A stretch of 64,000 bases of DNA, taken from the NCBI GenBank assembly GCA_033964015.1, contig CM066921.1, positions 24,223,355-24,287,354 of the forward strand, read 5' to 3'. The notes under the pieces were generated by a model, which made no database searches, was not told the origin of the DNA, and was given only the letters and a program-made list of their open reading frames with translations. The DNA is from Scolanthus callimorphus. Its lineage: Eukaryota > Cnidaria > Anthozoa > Actiniaria > Edwardsiidae. A program made the position numbers and the translations under genes. Below are positions 1-11,092 of this stretch, in pieces (position 1 is the first letter of the stretch; every line of letters begins with the position of its first letter).

Positions 1-1128
1 GCTTGACTCGCCCTCCAACACACAACCTTTTAGGCAATTGGTTTCATTGCAGAATTTTGGTGCCAACAGAATGCCAAAGCACAGTGTTAGGCCTAACAGC
101 AAATGTTGAACTTCTGTCGAACCTTTCCTGGTGTGGCACACCAGCCCCATTTTTTCTTGTATTTTAAAAGCAAAAAATGACCTTTTTTGGGCTAAACATT
201 CTAAATTGTTTTGTGGGTGGAAATCTCCCAAAACTGTGCAGCTTGATCTAAGGGGTGTATAAACAATACTCCCCAAAGAGAATAACCCTACAAAGGTGCT
301 AGAATTTTCAAAACAATGCTCTTGCAAGTCAGAACAACCCTTGAAAGGGGATAATTCCCCTCAGGGTTATATTTTACCTTAGGAATTTTCAAAAGAATTC
401 TCTTGCAAAACATGAATATCCTTTAAATCCTTAAACCGCTTGCTACGGATATTTAACCATTATCCTGCGAGATTGCGCAGAATATCGTCTGATACTTAGC
501 CGATGAGGGACGCAGTTCCGAGTTGGCTAAATCAGTCGATATTCTGCAAAAATCGAGTAGGATAATGGTTTTATTAATTCAGCACATTGATAGCACAAAA
601 AACCCCTGAAAAACATTACTTTTGTGTATTAATTACGAGCTCAATACATCATATTCCCTCAGAGAAGGATATCGCAGGATATCTGTCATGTACAGAAGAC
701 AGCTTTTGGGGTTCCAATGACCATATTTGGGTAGTGCATCGATGTGCTGAATAATAAGTTAGCTTAGCCGGTAGGGCCGAGTGCACGCGGTTATGCAACT
801 TGTTGTTGAACCAAGCCTATTAAAGCTCGTTGTATACTTCTGCTGCATTCCGTTACAGCTGTCTTGCCTAAAAACCTGCTAGTTTCTCCTCGAAGAGCTT
901 TCTGCTTGGGTGCCGCCATCTTGAATTTCAATTTGAATGAGCAGATTAGGATTGGTGACTAGTGTAGATATCGCTTGACGGGTTTTCTGTGCTGGATGGG
1001 TGGCAGCAGCAGCTTTTCTTGGAAGTATAGTTGTTGTTAAACGTTTTCATTTTCATGGTTTTAGAAAGTTTTGCGCTAGCGTTTACGCTACTCACTATCT
1101 ATTATGTGATAGATAGCGAGTAGCGGAG
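1..1128. other. non-coding, repeat-rich stretch
   Basis: No open frame with protein character is seen on either strand. The stretch holds one palindromic element (455-570) and AT-rich single-copy-looking DNA. It looks intergenic or intronic. Confidence 0.5.
455..570. repeat. foldback (palindromic) MITE-like element
   Basis: The left arm (455-493, beginning AACCATTATCCT) is the near-perfect reverse complement of the right arm (531-570, ending AGGATAATGGTT). A ~37-bp loop separates them. There is no coding capacity. The structure fits a short non-autonomous DNA transposon, but no target-site duplication could be fixed. Confidence 0.6.
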
Positions 1129-1208
1129 CCAATCAGATTGCAGGATTCGTGATAAGTATGTGAGTGGGTTTCTACTAACACGTATTAGTAGAAACCCACT
1201 CGCATACT
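1129..1208. repeat. palindrome-bearing element fragment at the 3' side of LINE-A
   Basis: Arms of about 24 bp at 1155-1178 and 1185-1208 pair with one mismatch around a 6-base loop. The flank 1129-1168 is also the inverted counterpart of 11904-11945, on the far side of LINE-A. Both carry a GCCAATCAG...GCAGGATTCGTGATA core. The reverse-transcriptase reading frame of LINE-A runs into this palindrome at about 1205, so the LINE end is truncated or fused here. Confidence 0.55.
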
Positions 1209-2521
1209 ATCTGAAAATATTGAGGACATTGTCCATTGAGGCTCTTTTTAACTAATCTATAAATATTATGATCTCGCCTTATTTTCAGATTTTTCCATTT
1301 GAAACATTCTAACGCGCTATAGCTGTCTGGTGTTCGAGCAACAATGCGCGCCGCACGATTTTGGAGGCGTTCAAGAATACCATTATTCACCTCCCCGCAG
1401 CAAGCCCAAACACCAGAACAGTACTCGTTAATCGGCCTTATCATAGAGATATATATAGCATTGGCACTATGAGAGGTTACATGACGGCGCACGCGACCAA
1501 GCATGCCAACCCTCTTACCAGCTTTAGCTAACACAGATTTAATGTGTCCATTCCAACTGAGCCGGTCGTCAAAGACGACCCCTAGATATTTAAATTCTGT
1601 TACACACTTGATTGGAGCATCATTGATTTCTATTGAAAAGCTATCAATATTAGAAAGTCTTTGCGAAGTCCCAAATATCATTGCTTCAGTCTTTATAACG
1701 TTGATAAATAAGCTGTTAATCTGAAGCCAGTTCCCAATCCGGCTCAGTTCTCTATTTAGGGTTGCCTCAATAATGGACGCTTGCTTACCAGGACAAAAAA
1801 GAACGGTATCGTCCGCGTACATTAACACACTGCAAGACTCCAGCGCTCCAGGGAGATCATTTAGATGGAGAATGAATAGAAGAGGACCGAGAATTGATCC
1901 CTGAGGCACCCCGGCAATGATAGATTCAGCACTGCTAGTGACTCCTAGAAAATCAACTACTTGCGAGCGATTCGTGAGATAGTTTTCGAACCACTTAAGC
2001 TCGTCTTCAATCACTCCAATCCCTGACAGTTTCTTCAACGGCACATCATGACAGACGGTGTCGAAGGCCTTGCGAAGATCAATAAACACAGCACCCGTCA
2101 TCATCCCTTGGTCAATGTTCCTACGAATGGAATCAGCAAAACACATAGCAGCCCATTCCGTTGAGTGACGCTTACGGAACCCACATTGGTATGGACTGAG
2201 GATGCTATGGCGCTGTAGGTAGGAGAAAAGCAGCTGGTGTACAACCCTCTCCAGGACTTTGGAGACTGCTGGAAGTATTGAAATGGGACGGTAGTTGTCC
2301 ATGTCATCCGCTTTTCCCTTTTTAAACAAAGGGATAACGCGAGCTGTTTTCCATTCATTGGGGACCTCACCATGTAACAAAGAGTAACTTAGAATTTGGG
2401 TCAGCGGTTTCATCACTGTGGTAGCAGAGTCAATCAACAGGCGTGCAGGGATGTTGTCAGTACCGACCGCCTTGCTGGCTTTCAGACCACGCAGTTGGGC
2501 GAGCACAAATTCCTCAGACAC
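1205..2521 (-). pseudogene. LINE-A reverse transcriptase domain
   Basis: The frame contains the RT palm in order: fingers (RVIPLFKKGK, NYRPISILP), motif A (AVFIDLRKAFD, about residues 144-154), motif B' (AGVPQGSILGPLLF, about 203-216) and motif C (YADD, 235-238), followed by thumb-like sequence. It would prime reverse transcription of the LINE RNA at a nicked target. The last dozen codons are not LINE sequence but come from the palindrome at 1155-1208, so the C-terminus is lost. The first Met is not a true start: related sequence continues upstream across a stop at about 2522. Confidence 0.85.
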
Positions 2522-2525
2522 CTAA

Positions 2526-3362
2526 TCAAACTGGAAGGGCGGATGAGAGCGCCGAGGAACTGAGTTACAGGAGGTAGTGGTAACACCACAGGCAGACCGT
2601 ATAGATTCGCACAAGCGTGTCGCGGTGCCAGTGAAAAAACTATTGAAAGAGTCTAACTTCTTGTCAGAAGAAAAGTCCCTTGAACACGAATATTTGGAGA
2701 AACAGACTTCTTATCCCCTGGGAGAATTTTCTTTAAAGTTTTCCAAAAAGCTTTAAGGTCATTCCCGCTTCTCTCAATTAATTTCTTATTATAAGCCACC
2801 TTCGCTTTTTTGATGGAATTAGTATCCCGATTTCTAAAACCACGAAAGCTAGCCCAGTCCTCAGTCAAGTTTGTTTTATTTGCTCTAGAATGGAAGTAAT
2901 CCCGCTGACGCATGATTGATTTTATATCTTTGTTCAGCCAAGGGCAGTTGTCAACACCACGCACACGTTTTTGGATAACAGGCGCGTGAGTATCAGCGAC
3001 GCGGATAAACGCGCTTTTAAAGCTATTCCATAGACTGTCTACACCAGAACCGCTTGCCCGTAGGGAGTCAATACAAAGTCCCAATCGACACCTTCAAGAT
3101 CTTTACAAACACTCCCGCTGTCATATTTTGCATAATTCCGGAAAGCTTTGATTTGCGAAGGAGTCCGTTTCAAGTTAAGTTTACGAACACAGTAAACATG
3201 TTCGTGGTCACTGAGATGAGAAGATATAACACCAGAGTCCCAGATATTCATAGGACCGTTAACAGCGACGAGATCAATCAAAGATTTAGACTCTTTGATG
3301 ATTCTTGTAGGTTCAGTGATGAGCTGCTTAAAGTCTAAACAACTAAAACTAGTAGTATCTAT
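2526..3362 (-). pseudogene. LINE-A endonuclease C-terminus and linker
   Basis: From about 3355 down, the minus strand reads the end of an APE-type endonuclease: an LITEPTRI block, then SLIDLVAV, then HLSDHEHV with the conserved S-D-H of this nuclease family. A frame change near 3060-3080 leads into the linker that joins endonuclease to RT, which includes a PWLNKDIKSIMRQRD block. A second frame change near 2655 leads to a stop just before the RT block. The order and spacing match LINE ORF2 proteins. Confidence 0.75.
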
Positions 3363-3492
3363 TTAGATAGTGGAATGCTCGGAGTGAAATGCTCTTCTAG
3401 AAAGGGTTTTGTTTTCTAGTGTCTAAAATGAGGCCACTGAATTATTTAAAAAAAAAATTTGATGCACGGTTTAAATGGACTTATCAACGGTT

Positions 3493-3516
3493 GGGGGGGG
3501 GGGGGGGGGGGGGGGG
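3493..3516 (+). repeat. poly-G tract of 24 bases
   Basis: An uninterrupted run of 24 G is followed by further G-rich sequence (TTGGGGGTTGGG). It is a candidate G-quadruplex and a likely length-polymorphic or assembly-uncertain site. Confidence 0.9.
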
Positions 3517-3739
3517 TTGGGGGTTGGGCATTGTGTGGGGGTTTGACAGGTATTCTTGCTCCATGGTGTGGACTTGTCAGATAGAGGGAAATTGGGCACT
3601 AGAAATCCTCTGGATGTTCAAGTTAGCATGCAGATGGGAAGGTATACCTATCATGTTTAGTGAGATGCAAAAATCCAGATGTATTATCAAGACAAATCAT
3701 CCAACCTGATCAATTATGTGTATGTTATCATTCTTTGGA

Positions 3740-4030
3740 TGATTACATTTTTAAACCTCCCCTTAAAAAGATCCCCTCCCCTGGAATTTCCACACTTAAA
3801 TCATACCCCCTTCCTTGGAATTTCCAGTCTCATAATGGACCCCTCCCTCCCATGGAATTTCCATTTTTGATGGCAACAATACCCCTGGAAAATCTATTTG
3901 GGCATAAAATGTCCCTGGAAAGTCACCCGTTTTACCCCTCCCATGGAATTTCCCATGGAGTCAAATACACCCTTTCCTGGAAAATTTCCAGTAGGTCCTC
4001 AACCCCCCTGGTGTGGTTTCAAAATGCAAT
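3740..4030. repeat. degenerate C-rich low-complexity repeat
   Basis: Words such as CCCTGGAATTTCC and CCCTGGAAAAT recur at irregular spacing. The block resembles degenerate simple repeat DNA and shows no coding character. Confidence 0.5.
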
Positions 4031-4479
4031 CAGCAGTTATAAGCTTCTGCTCTGATCTCCTTTTTAAGTTTTAATTTCAAATGAAAAGGCTAATGTGTGG
4101 CTCCGGAAAATATCCATACCCCCTCAACGGAAGCTGTTGAAAAGTGACCCCCCCCCCCCCCACCCACCCACCAATCAGGAATAAAAAAAACAGTATTTGT
4201 ATGGAAAACACCAGGTAAATTTCTTGATGGGTATCTTTTAGGGTAACTAATTATTTGAGCCATGCGATGTTTGATTTCATACGGTCATCCCCAACCAAAA
4301 AATATGGGATTAAGTAAAACAAGTAAAGTAAGGAACTTTATTAACGTCTCAAATGTATTTAGCCGTGCACGAGTGCATTACTAATTGGGAGACGGTGCAC
4401 ACCTTACCCCCTTTCTCTATCAAAGCTCCAGGTGAAAGGAATTCAAAGCTATAAGCAAGCTACTCGGAACAGAGAAAAG

Positions 4480-4607
4480 TCGATACGGTTGGTCGATCCG
4501 GGGTTCAAACTCAGGACCGTACGCACAGTGTGCCGTGCACAAACACACTGCGCCACCTAGCCATATCTGCGCCACCAAGCCATATCTGCGCCACCTAGCC
4601 GTATCCG
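4480..4607 (-). repeat. possible tRNA-derived SINE head with 19-bp tandem repeats
   Basis: On the minus strand a GGTGGCGCAGTGTG block (A-box-like) is followed about 45 bases later by GAGTTTGAACCCCGG (B-box-like), the spacing of an internal RNA polymerase III promoter. Upstream the word GGTGGCGCAGATATGGCT is repeated about three times with a 19-bp period (4550-4607). No tRNA fold was verified. A short satellite-like repeat is the alternative. Confidence 0.3.
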
Positions 4608-5904
4608 ATTCCCCCCCCCCCTCCCCTGGGGGTATTTGGTCATCAGAATTGTTCTGTGACAACCAAGGTATTATTAAACCCTGTGTATTTTAATTCAATA
4701 GGGTCAAGGAAAAGTAATGTACAGTGAAATGTGCAATTTTATCCTTAGAGTCGAGATATTGACAAAAGATTTAAACAGAAGTCAGTCCTCTACACCATGC
4801 CTGGGCCCCCTCCCTTAACATTGAAAGGTGCATAAATTGTATACATTATGATATAGTAATAGTGACATTATGATATAGTTGTGCCTGACCCGAAGGGCCT
4901 GAAGGCTGCCACAACAGCAACTTCAATGATTTTGCAGCTTTTGCAGGAATGGTTAGATGTCTCTATAGGGATGTCACTCTGTTTAGTTAAAAAGTTCTCG
5001 TTCGAGCCAATATTTCTGCAACAAAGTGACTTGATTTCTATAAACACGCGAGCTTCTCCCAGTACTATAATGACTTCTGATGTAGTTTAATCCAACAAAG
5101 CTTATATGAGGGGTGTAGACAATGAACTCCATGTTATTAATCCCATGGGATATATACAAGTTAATTTCCAAAGCAGTATTTGCCAGTAGCTTGGGTTCTG
5201 GAGTTGGTTGAATATTCTAGCAGCTGTGTTCGCCGTGTAGCCATTTCCCATGCATGTTGATTCGTTGATTCAGTTCCAAATAAGTTAAATATGAGATATA
5301 GCTTCGAACCAGTTTTCATATACCATGGCATTCGCATTCGACTTGTAGTTCCGCTCCAAACTCGTCTCCAAATCGAGATATCTGCCCAGAAATGGTTCTA
5401 ACGCCAGAGTACAAAACGCTCTAAAAGCTGCGAACTTGAGTAGGCTTATAATTCAGCGAATTTATCCCAACAAACTACTGAAAAACATCCACATACTCAT
5501 AGATCGATGGATCAAATCCCCTTGTTTCGTGTCCTACGCAAAGGACTTTGAGAACCGGAAGTTGTTAGTAGCCGTCTTCGCATCCAGATGCCTACGAAGG
5601 AATCTATAAGGGTGCATCTATACCCCAAAATCACCGAAATTCTCTTCCCGACTCGAAATATGAACGTCGTGCGCATGCGTAACCCGCAAGTAACCACAGG
5701 TAACCCGCGCCAAATTTTTCACGGAAAATGCGAATTCCGTTGCAGAATCAACTGTAATGCGTTTGTAAATGGACTGAATGCATACCAGCGTGCAAAGCAA
5801 CGTGCAAAGCTGCAAAATTAGACTTGCTCTCCGCTCGCTGCGCTCGCTCCGAGCAAATAGATTTTAGCCGCTTAGAATCGGGATCGTTTCGACTTGGCGA
5901 CAAA

Positions 5905-6160
5905 AAAATAGCAATTAAGGTCACCACAAAGAATTACTTCTTGACCCTGGGCAGAAGCAGAGTCCAACATGTTGTTCAGTTTAGCCATGAATTCTTTGTC
6001 GTAGTAATCGGAGGTACGGTCAGGTCGATGAACAGTACCAACCAGAAAACTACGCGATTTCGGAAGCGCTATTTCTAGCCAGAGTACCTCTGCTGAGCTT
6101 AGCTCGTCCCTTCTAGTCACAGACAGATTCTCGCGAGCATACACCGCGACTCCGTGGTTT
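5905..6160 (-). pseudogene. LINE-A endonuclease middle segment
   Basis: The minus strand resumes the LINE-A endonuclease at NHGVAVYARENL, next to the 13-bp duplicated target, and runs to a GDLNC block, the conserved catalytic GDLN of APE-like nucleases. The preceding segment ends in the same NHGV words at 11093, which shows that one continuous gene was split by LINE-B. After GDLNC the frame enters unrelated sequence (the insertion ending near 5904). Confidence 0.8.
6148..6160. repeat. target-site duplication of LINE-B, 3' side copy
   Basis: GACTCCGTGGTTT here is identical to 11080-11092. The pair flanks LINE-B exactly. The poly-T (minus-strand poly-A) begins immediately after this copy. Confidence 0.9.
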
Positions 6161-6366
6161 TTTTTTTTTTTTATTTTTTTTATTTTTTTATTTAAACCAT
6201 ATTTGGCATTTGTCCCAAGAGCTAGTAGCTCATCTAGGGGATTCATGCATAACATTATACTAACATTTCATTTTGCATGTTTTTTTTTTTTTAGATACAA
6301 ACTTTTTACTTTATAGCGAACACACACGTAGATAGAAAGAATGTTGGCCAAGAGAAAAAAGATTAA

Positions 6367-9300
6367 GTAAACCTTTTCGTTTCTTTGATGTATTGTCTTA
6401 CTGCTGCAAAAATTGCCACATTACCATTGAAGTTAAAAGTCAAATTTCCATTTAAGAGAATCTCGGTTCTTTTAGTAGTATTAAGAGAATTCCAGGTAAT
6501 GCCAGCAATTTCTTCGACAGAGGCGAAAAGAGAATTACGTTGAGCAGCATATCTAGGGCAAAATAGAAAATAGTGTGCGACATCTTCTTTCCCTGCACCA
6601 CAGGAACAAGCTGGCGAGTCTACACAATTAATTGAATACAGGTACCATTAAGGGCACACTGCTTTAATCTTAATCTTGTATGCAAAATTGAAAAATATCT
6701 TTCTTCACCGACACCTAAATAAACCAGCTTGTTCACTGGTGGTACAGGGAAAGTTTCACGTAATAAGGCACTCTTGAAAGAAGCTACAGATAAGCTATCG
6801 CGAATTGACTGAGGCAAGCTATTCCACAATTGAATGGTAGAATAAAGAAAATATTTTTTTGATTTTTCAGTATTAATAAATGGTATTATTAAATTGGAAT
6901 TATTCCTTAAGGCATACGAGGTCGCACTAGCTACTTGCTGAGGGCAGATTGAAGAAAGATACGGAGGAGCAAATTATTTACCATTTTGTATAAAAGAATC
7001 AGCTTGTGCATTTTCCTTCTATCAGCTAAACGACGCAGACCAGTTTTCCAATAACAAGGATTCCCTGTGGGTTCCTTTAATTGCACCAGTAATGACACGC
7101 GTAGCATCAAATTGTATACTCTCTAAGAGATCAGATTCACCCTTTGTGCATCCGTCCCAGACAACATCGGCGTACTCTAGATTTGATCGAATTAATGATT
7201 TATATAACACTTCAAGAGTGTGTCGGGATAACGTAAACTTAAGTCCTTTTAACAAGTTTAATTTTTTCGATGCTTTCTGGTAAATCTTGGTTAAATGAGC
7301 CTTCCATGACATTTTACTTTCCAAAACCACACCCAAGTGTTCGTGCTCCTTTACAATTTCAATTTTCATTCCTCCCATACACAAGTCTGGGTGGTGTGGC
7401 AAGTTTTTTTTAAGTGAGAAGGTCATTGATTTCGTTTTGGCTGCATTCATAGTTACTAACCACTTGCTGGCCCAGGAGGAAATAGAAAATAAATCGCTAT
7501 TCAACTCGCTAGCAGTAGCTTCAGGGGACACATCCACTTCATTTAATAGCAGCGTGTCGTCAGCGAATAGAAAGCAGCCGCTCTCGAGCCCAACCTGGAT
7601 ATCATTGATATAAATGAGAAATAAAAGCGGACCTAAGACGGAGCCCTGAGGCACACCGGCTTTGATAGTTTGGCACGAGGAGCTGCTTCCTTCGATAACA
7701 ACCTGTTGCTTTCTTTCACTTAAATAACTCTCAAACCACTTATAAAGATCACCCCTCACACCAACCTTTTTCAATTTGAGGAGCAGTCCCTCGTGCCAGA
7801 CCTTATCGAATGCTTTGGATATGTCCAAAAACACCGCGCGTACTTCATTCCCCCTATCAAGTGCTTCATGTATTTGGTTCACGATATAAACCAATTGCAT
7901 TACAGTCGAATCATTTAAACAAAAACCAGATTGAAAACGATAAAAAAATCCTATCCGCTTTAAAAAAGAATACAATCTGAGAAAAACAATTTTTTCACAT
8001 ATTTTACTAATACTAGGCAGGAGAGAGACCGGCCGATAATTTACTTTGAATTGTCGGTTATCGCGTTTAAACAATGGTATAACATTCGCTAACTTCCAAT
8101 CACTTGGGAATTGACCAAGAGATAGAGAAAGGTTAATTAAATTTGATAATGCAAGTGCGAGCCCACTCTTACAAAGCCTTAGTACCTTGTTACTAATTCC
8201 GTCAAAACCACACGCTTTATTCACATCAACAAGGTCCAGCAACTTGTACACCTCGTCTTCACTAGTCGACACGCAAGAAATGGTAGGGTGTGTCGCGTCT
8301 TCGATTTCATTTGAAATAGGGCTAACAGTCGCATGATCATCAGTAGCTGGTAATTGTGATTGACTTACAAAATAATTATTAAAAACCTCAGCTTTTTCTT
8401 TCGGGTCTGAATATATTTTACCATCATCATGTATTGGTGGTATGGAGTTAAATCCTTTTGAGCCATAAAACGACTTGGCGACCTGCCACCATTTTTTACT
8501 GGGCGTTGCTGGGTCACTTAGTATTTCATTGACGTTATTATTGTAATCATGTTTCGCTTGCCTAATTAATGAAGTTACCAAATTCCTCTGAGTGCGGTAC
8601 GCCTCCCAATTTTGAGGCAATTTATTATGAATAAAAAGTTTTAAAAAACGATCTCGTTTGCGAATTGCACAACGAATATGGCCACGCATCCAAGGCTTGT
8701 CGTTGGGACGAATTGTGACAACTTTGCTTGGAATGAAGCAGTCAATAACAAATTTAAACAATGAAAACCACTTTTTATAAATAGCATCAATTCCGTCTGT
8801 CGTATCAGAAAATACACTATTCCAATCCGCTTCACTCAGTGCACGATTCAAACCATCTTCGTCGACATTTGAAAAATTTCTCACCTGACGCTTAAAACAT
8901 TTTTGCCTATAAACAGGGATTGCTAAATTCCCATAAATAATATTGTGATCACAATTCGAGGGAGGACTGAGTGTCCCTAAACGTGTAAATATTTCCGGGG
9001 AATCGGTTATCAAAACATCTAAAATTGATTCTGACGTGTCCGTTATTCTTGTGGGTTCCTTAATGAGCTGAGAAAGCGAATTGCATTCTAAAAAATTCCA
9101 TAACTTCGTACCCACACTTGTATTAGGTGTTGATGTTTGACAGAAATTATAATGGGCGTTTAGATCCCCAATTAAAACAATAGCCGAATAATGCATTGGT
9201 TGAATTACATCAAGGCGATCTTGCAACCTCGCAAAAAAATAATCTTCCAGATCGGCACTAGAATCGGGTCTATAATATACTCCACAAATAATCTTAAATT

Positions 9301-9799
9301 TGTCTAAACTTAATTCAAGCCATATGCATTCAATATCGTCACATTCTAGCTCAGGTTTTCTTTTGAAAGATAAATGTTCCGCAATATAAACTGCCACACC
9401 CCCAGCTCTAATTTCCGAGCGGTCTTTTCTCAAGGGACTATGATACCCTTCAATAAACAACTTGTCATCAGGAATGCGATTATTCAACCAAGTTTCAGAA
9501 ACAGCAAAAATATCAAACTTATTCGACTGGACCAGAGAAGAAATTTCAGTGAATTTTTCGTTGGATCTATCCGAAAAACGAAAACTGCGTACATTTGCGT
9601 GTGCAATAGAAAGGCCAGGTTGTCTGGGGCCTGGATTCGGATGAACCGTACCCGAAGCGAGCAACATAATTAACAAAACAAGAAAATGCATTACCAATTC
9701 ACCAATTGAAAGACCCACAGAAAAACCGCAAGATATAATTATTTCCTTATTATTAAATAGCCCTATAGCTGCTCGGTACGCTTGTAAATCAACCCCCAT
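6367..9799 (-). pseudogene. LINE-B ORF2: 2A-like N-terminus, APE endonuclease, reverse transcriptase, broken C-terminus
   Basis: An unbroken frame of 925 codons (9799-7022) starts with a hydrophobic segment (about residues 34-49) followed by TVHPNPGP, a 2A-like ending. The endonuclease follows (SETW with E102, GDLN at 211-214, CDH at 283-285). The RT carries AVFLDISKAFD (D659), AGVPQGSVLGPLLF and FADD (745-748). Beyond 7022 recognisable C-terminal sequence continues in shifted frames: a conserved LWNSLP block near 6830 and a Cys/His motif (CSCG then HYFLFC, near 6590-6540), to a stop near 6367. About three single-base shifts therefore inactivate the C-terminal domain. The short frame upstream (10016-9789) ends before this start and lies directly after ORF1. 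Confidence 0.88.
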
Positions 9800-10016
9800 C
9801 TAAAAGTATCAAGCATGACTCACCTCTAGTCGAAGTTGCAGGAAAGTAAGAACAGAAATAGAAAAATAATAAAGTAGTGGCCAACATTACACATACACAT
9901 ACAAACACAAAAACATTAATCGTTCTGTTGTAGACAACTACGCACAACTGATCTAACGCTATAAGCATAGAGCTTGAGTCACAAGAGGAGCGGTGAGGCC
10001 CATTCTCGGCATTCAA

Positions 10017-10843
10017 TTAGATAAAGCCAAGCTTTTCAAAATCTTCATCGTCGCGGATTCGCGCAACTCTAAATTTAGAAGGAGCAGACTCATCCTTCCA
10101 TCTGGCCATAACATATCCATCTGCTGTATACACATACGCCTGATCTTTACAAACTGCTCTTGCCCGCTTATACATCTGCTGAGTTTCCCAGGTCAAGTCC
10201 TCGTTAACATAGAGTTCTTTTCCTTTCAGCTTTCTCCTTGCACGCATGACAGCCCTCTTTGCATCGTACGTCGAGAATTTCACAATAATCGCTCGATTTA
10301 CTTGACTACTCTTCTGCCCGACGCGGTGGGCCCTGTCAATCAGCTCCGGCCTCAGTGTTAATTCAAGATGTTCATGAAAGAAGGCCAAGGCTTTCATCTT
10401 ACAATTTTCCTTCACGCCAACTTCTTCCAATTTACGCGAAACTCCACCAATTTCCTCCTCTTCGTCACTCATTTCACTTTCGGCATCGTCCACACGCCTC
10501 GGACTAGGCTCAATTTCACTAATTCCGTAAATACGAATGTTCATTCTCCGAGAATACTGCTCATTGTTGGACGCTCGTTTCTCAGCAGCAGCTACCCTTG
10601 TCTCGAGGTTAACAATCTTCACTTTCAATGGCTCGACCTCGGCTTTCAAAAGATTCTCGAGTACATTGGTAATTGAGCATGAAATAAGGTCACTAACTTC
10701 TCAGACTTTAAGTATTTAGTAATCTCAGACTGGACAGCATTTGCGATATCGTCAGAAACCCCCTGGATAGCAGGTTCTGTTACACTGCCACTGCTAGAAT
10801 CTTGTCCGCGTCTTCTACCTGCCGAGGCGGCCATCTTGAACAA
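10017..10843 (-). pseudogene. LINE-B ORF1: coiled-coil RNA-binding (L1 ORF1-like) protein
   Basis: Two overlapping frames (10843-10646 and 10649-10017) form one protein broken by a single frame shift near 10690. The protein has a short N-terminus, then a coiled coil with heptad-like leucines and an R-A-A-A-E-K-R stretch. An RRMNIRIYGI block and an RRM-like/C-terminal region with RAHRVG and IIVKFSTYDAKRAV follow. That order matches L1/CR1 ORF1 nucleic-acid chaperones that coat the LINE RNA. An acidic stretch (EMSDEEEE) sits between the two parts. ORF1 ends a few bases before the ORF2 leader region. Confidence 0.75.
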
Positions 10844-11043
10844 AGGTGTATAGCTCCCGTAGAAAGTGAAATGACTATTATTAATAAGCAGACGAAGCAG
10901 TATTCAAACTAGAAAGTTGTTGCTTAACTTCAACACACTTACTGTGGTTCATTCAATGAACATTGGGCCTCAAAACCCTTTAGAATGACATTTAGCTCTA
11001 GCGAGCGAAAAAAAACACGTGTGTTCGCTTCGCTTGCTTGCTT

Positions 11044-11079
11044 GGAGGAAATTGGTGGAGTTTCGCGTAAATTAGAAGA
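11044..11079 (+). repeat. inverted 36-bp piece of LINE-B ORF1 at its own 5' end
   Basis: These bases match, with one mismatch, the reverse complement of sequence near 10425-10460 inside ORF1. They sit exactly between the LINE-B 5' region and the target-site duplication. This is the expected scar of a template switch or twin-primed inversion during insertion. Confidence 0.8.
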
Positions 11080-11092
11080 GACTCCGTGGTTT
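11080..11092. repeat. target-site duplication of LINE-B, 5' side copy
   Basis: Identical to 6148-6160 over 13 bases (GACTCCGTGGTTT). LINE-A coding sequence resumes on the high-coordinate side. Confidence 0.9.

Larger units (their letters stand above)
3365..5904. other. unidentified ~2.5-kb insertion in the LINE-A endonuclease
   Basis: The LINE-A endonuclease reading stops just below 5911, after GDLNC, and resumes near 3362. The sequence between has no recognisable coding frame. It includes a 24-base G run (3493-3516), C-rich low-complexity DNA with a recurring GGAATTTCC word (3740-4030), and a tRNA-like tandem block (4480-4607). No terminal repeat or target duplication was found, so this may be several events. 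Confidence 0.45.
6161..11079 (-). mobile_element. LINE-B: nearly full-length CR1/L2-like non-LTR retrotransposon nested in LINE-A
   Basis: It is bounded by a 13-bp direct duplication (6148-6160 and 11080-11092) and ends in an A-rich tail on the minus strand (poly-T from 6161). In transcription order it has a 5' region with a 36-bp inverted scrap of ORF1 (11044-11079), ORF1 (10843-10017), ORF2 (9799 to about 6367) and a 3' UTR of about 200 bp with AATAAA-type words. Only a few frame shifts break it, so it is younger than LINE-A, whose endonuclease it disrupts. Confidence 0.92.

Noticed and set aside
4480..4607. Functional tRNA gene
   Set aside because: A- and B-box-like words are present, but no acceptor-stem pairing could be made and the block is tandemly repeated.
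5872..5904. Continuation of the LINE-A endonuclease below 5905
   Set aside because: After GDLNC the residues no longer fit the nuclease family; the frame is open by chance into the insertion.
9789..10016. Separate small membrane protein between LINE-B ORF1 and ORF2
   Set aside because: It has a hydrophobic run but no support beyond being open. It may be leader sequence of ORF2 interrupted by a stop, so it is not called a gene.
10939..11079. Last ~46 codons of the open frame starting at 11859
   Set aside because: They lie beyond the target-site duplication and are LINE-B 5' sequence read antisense.
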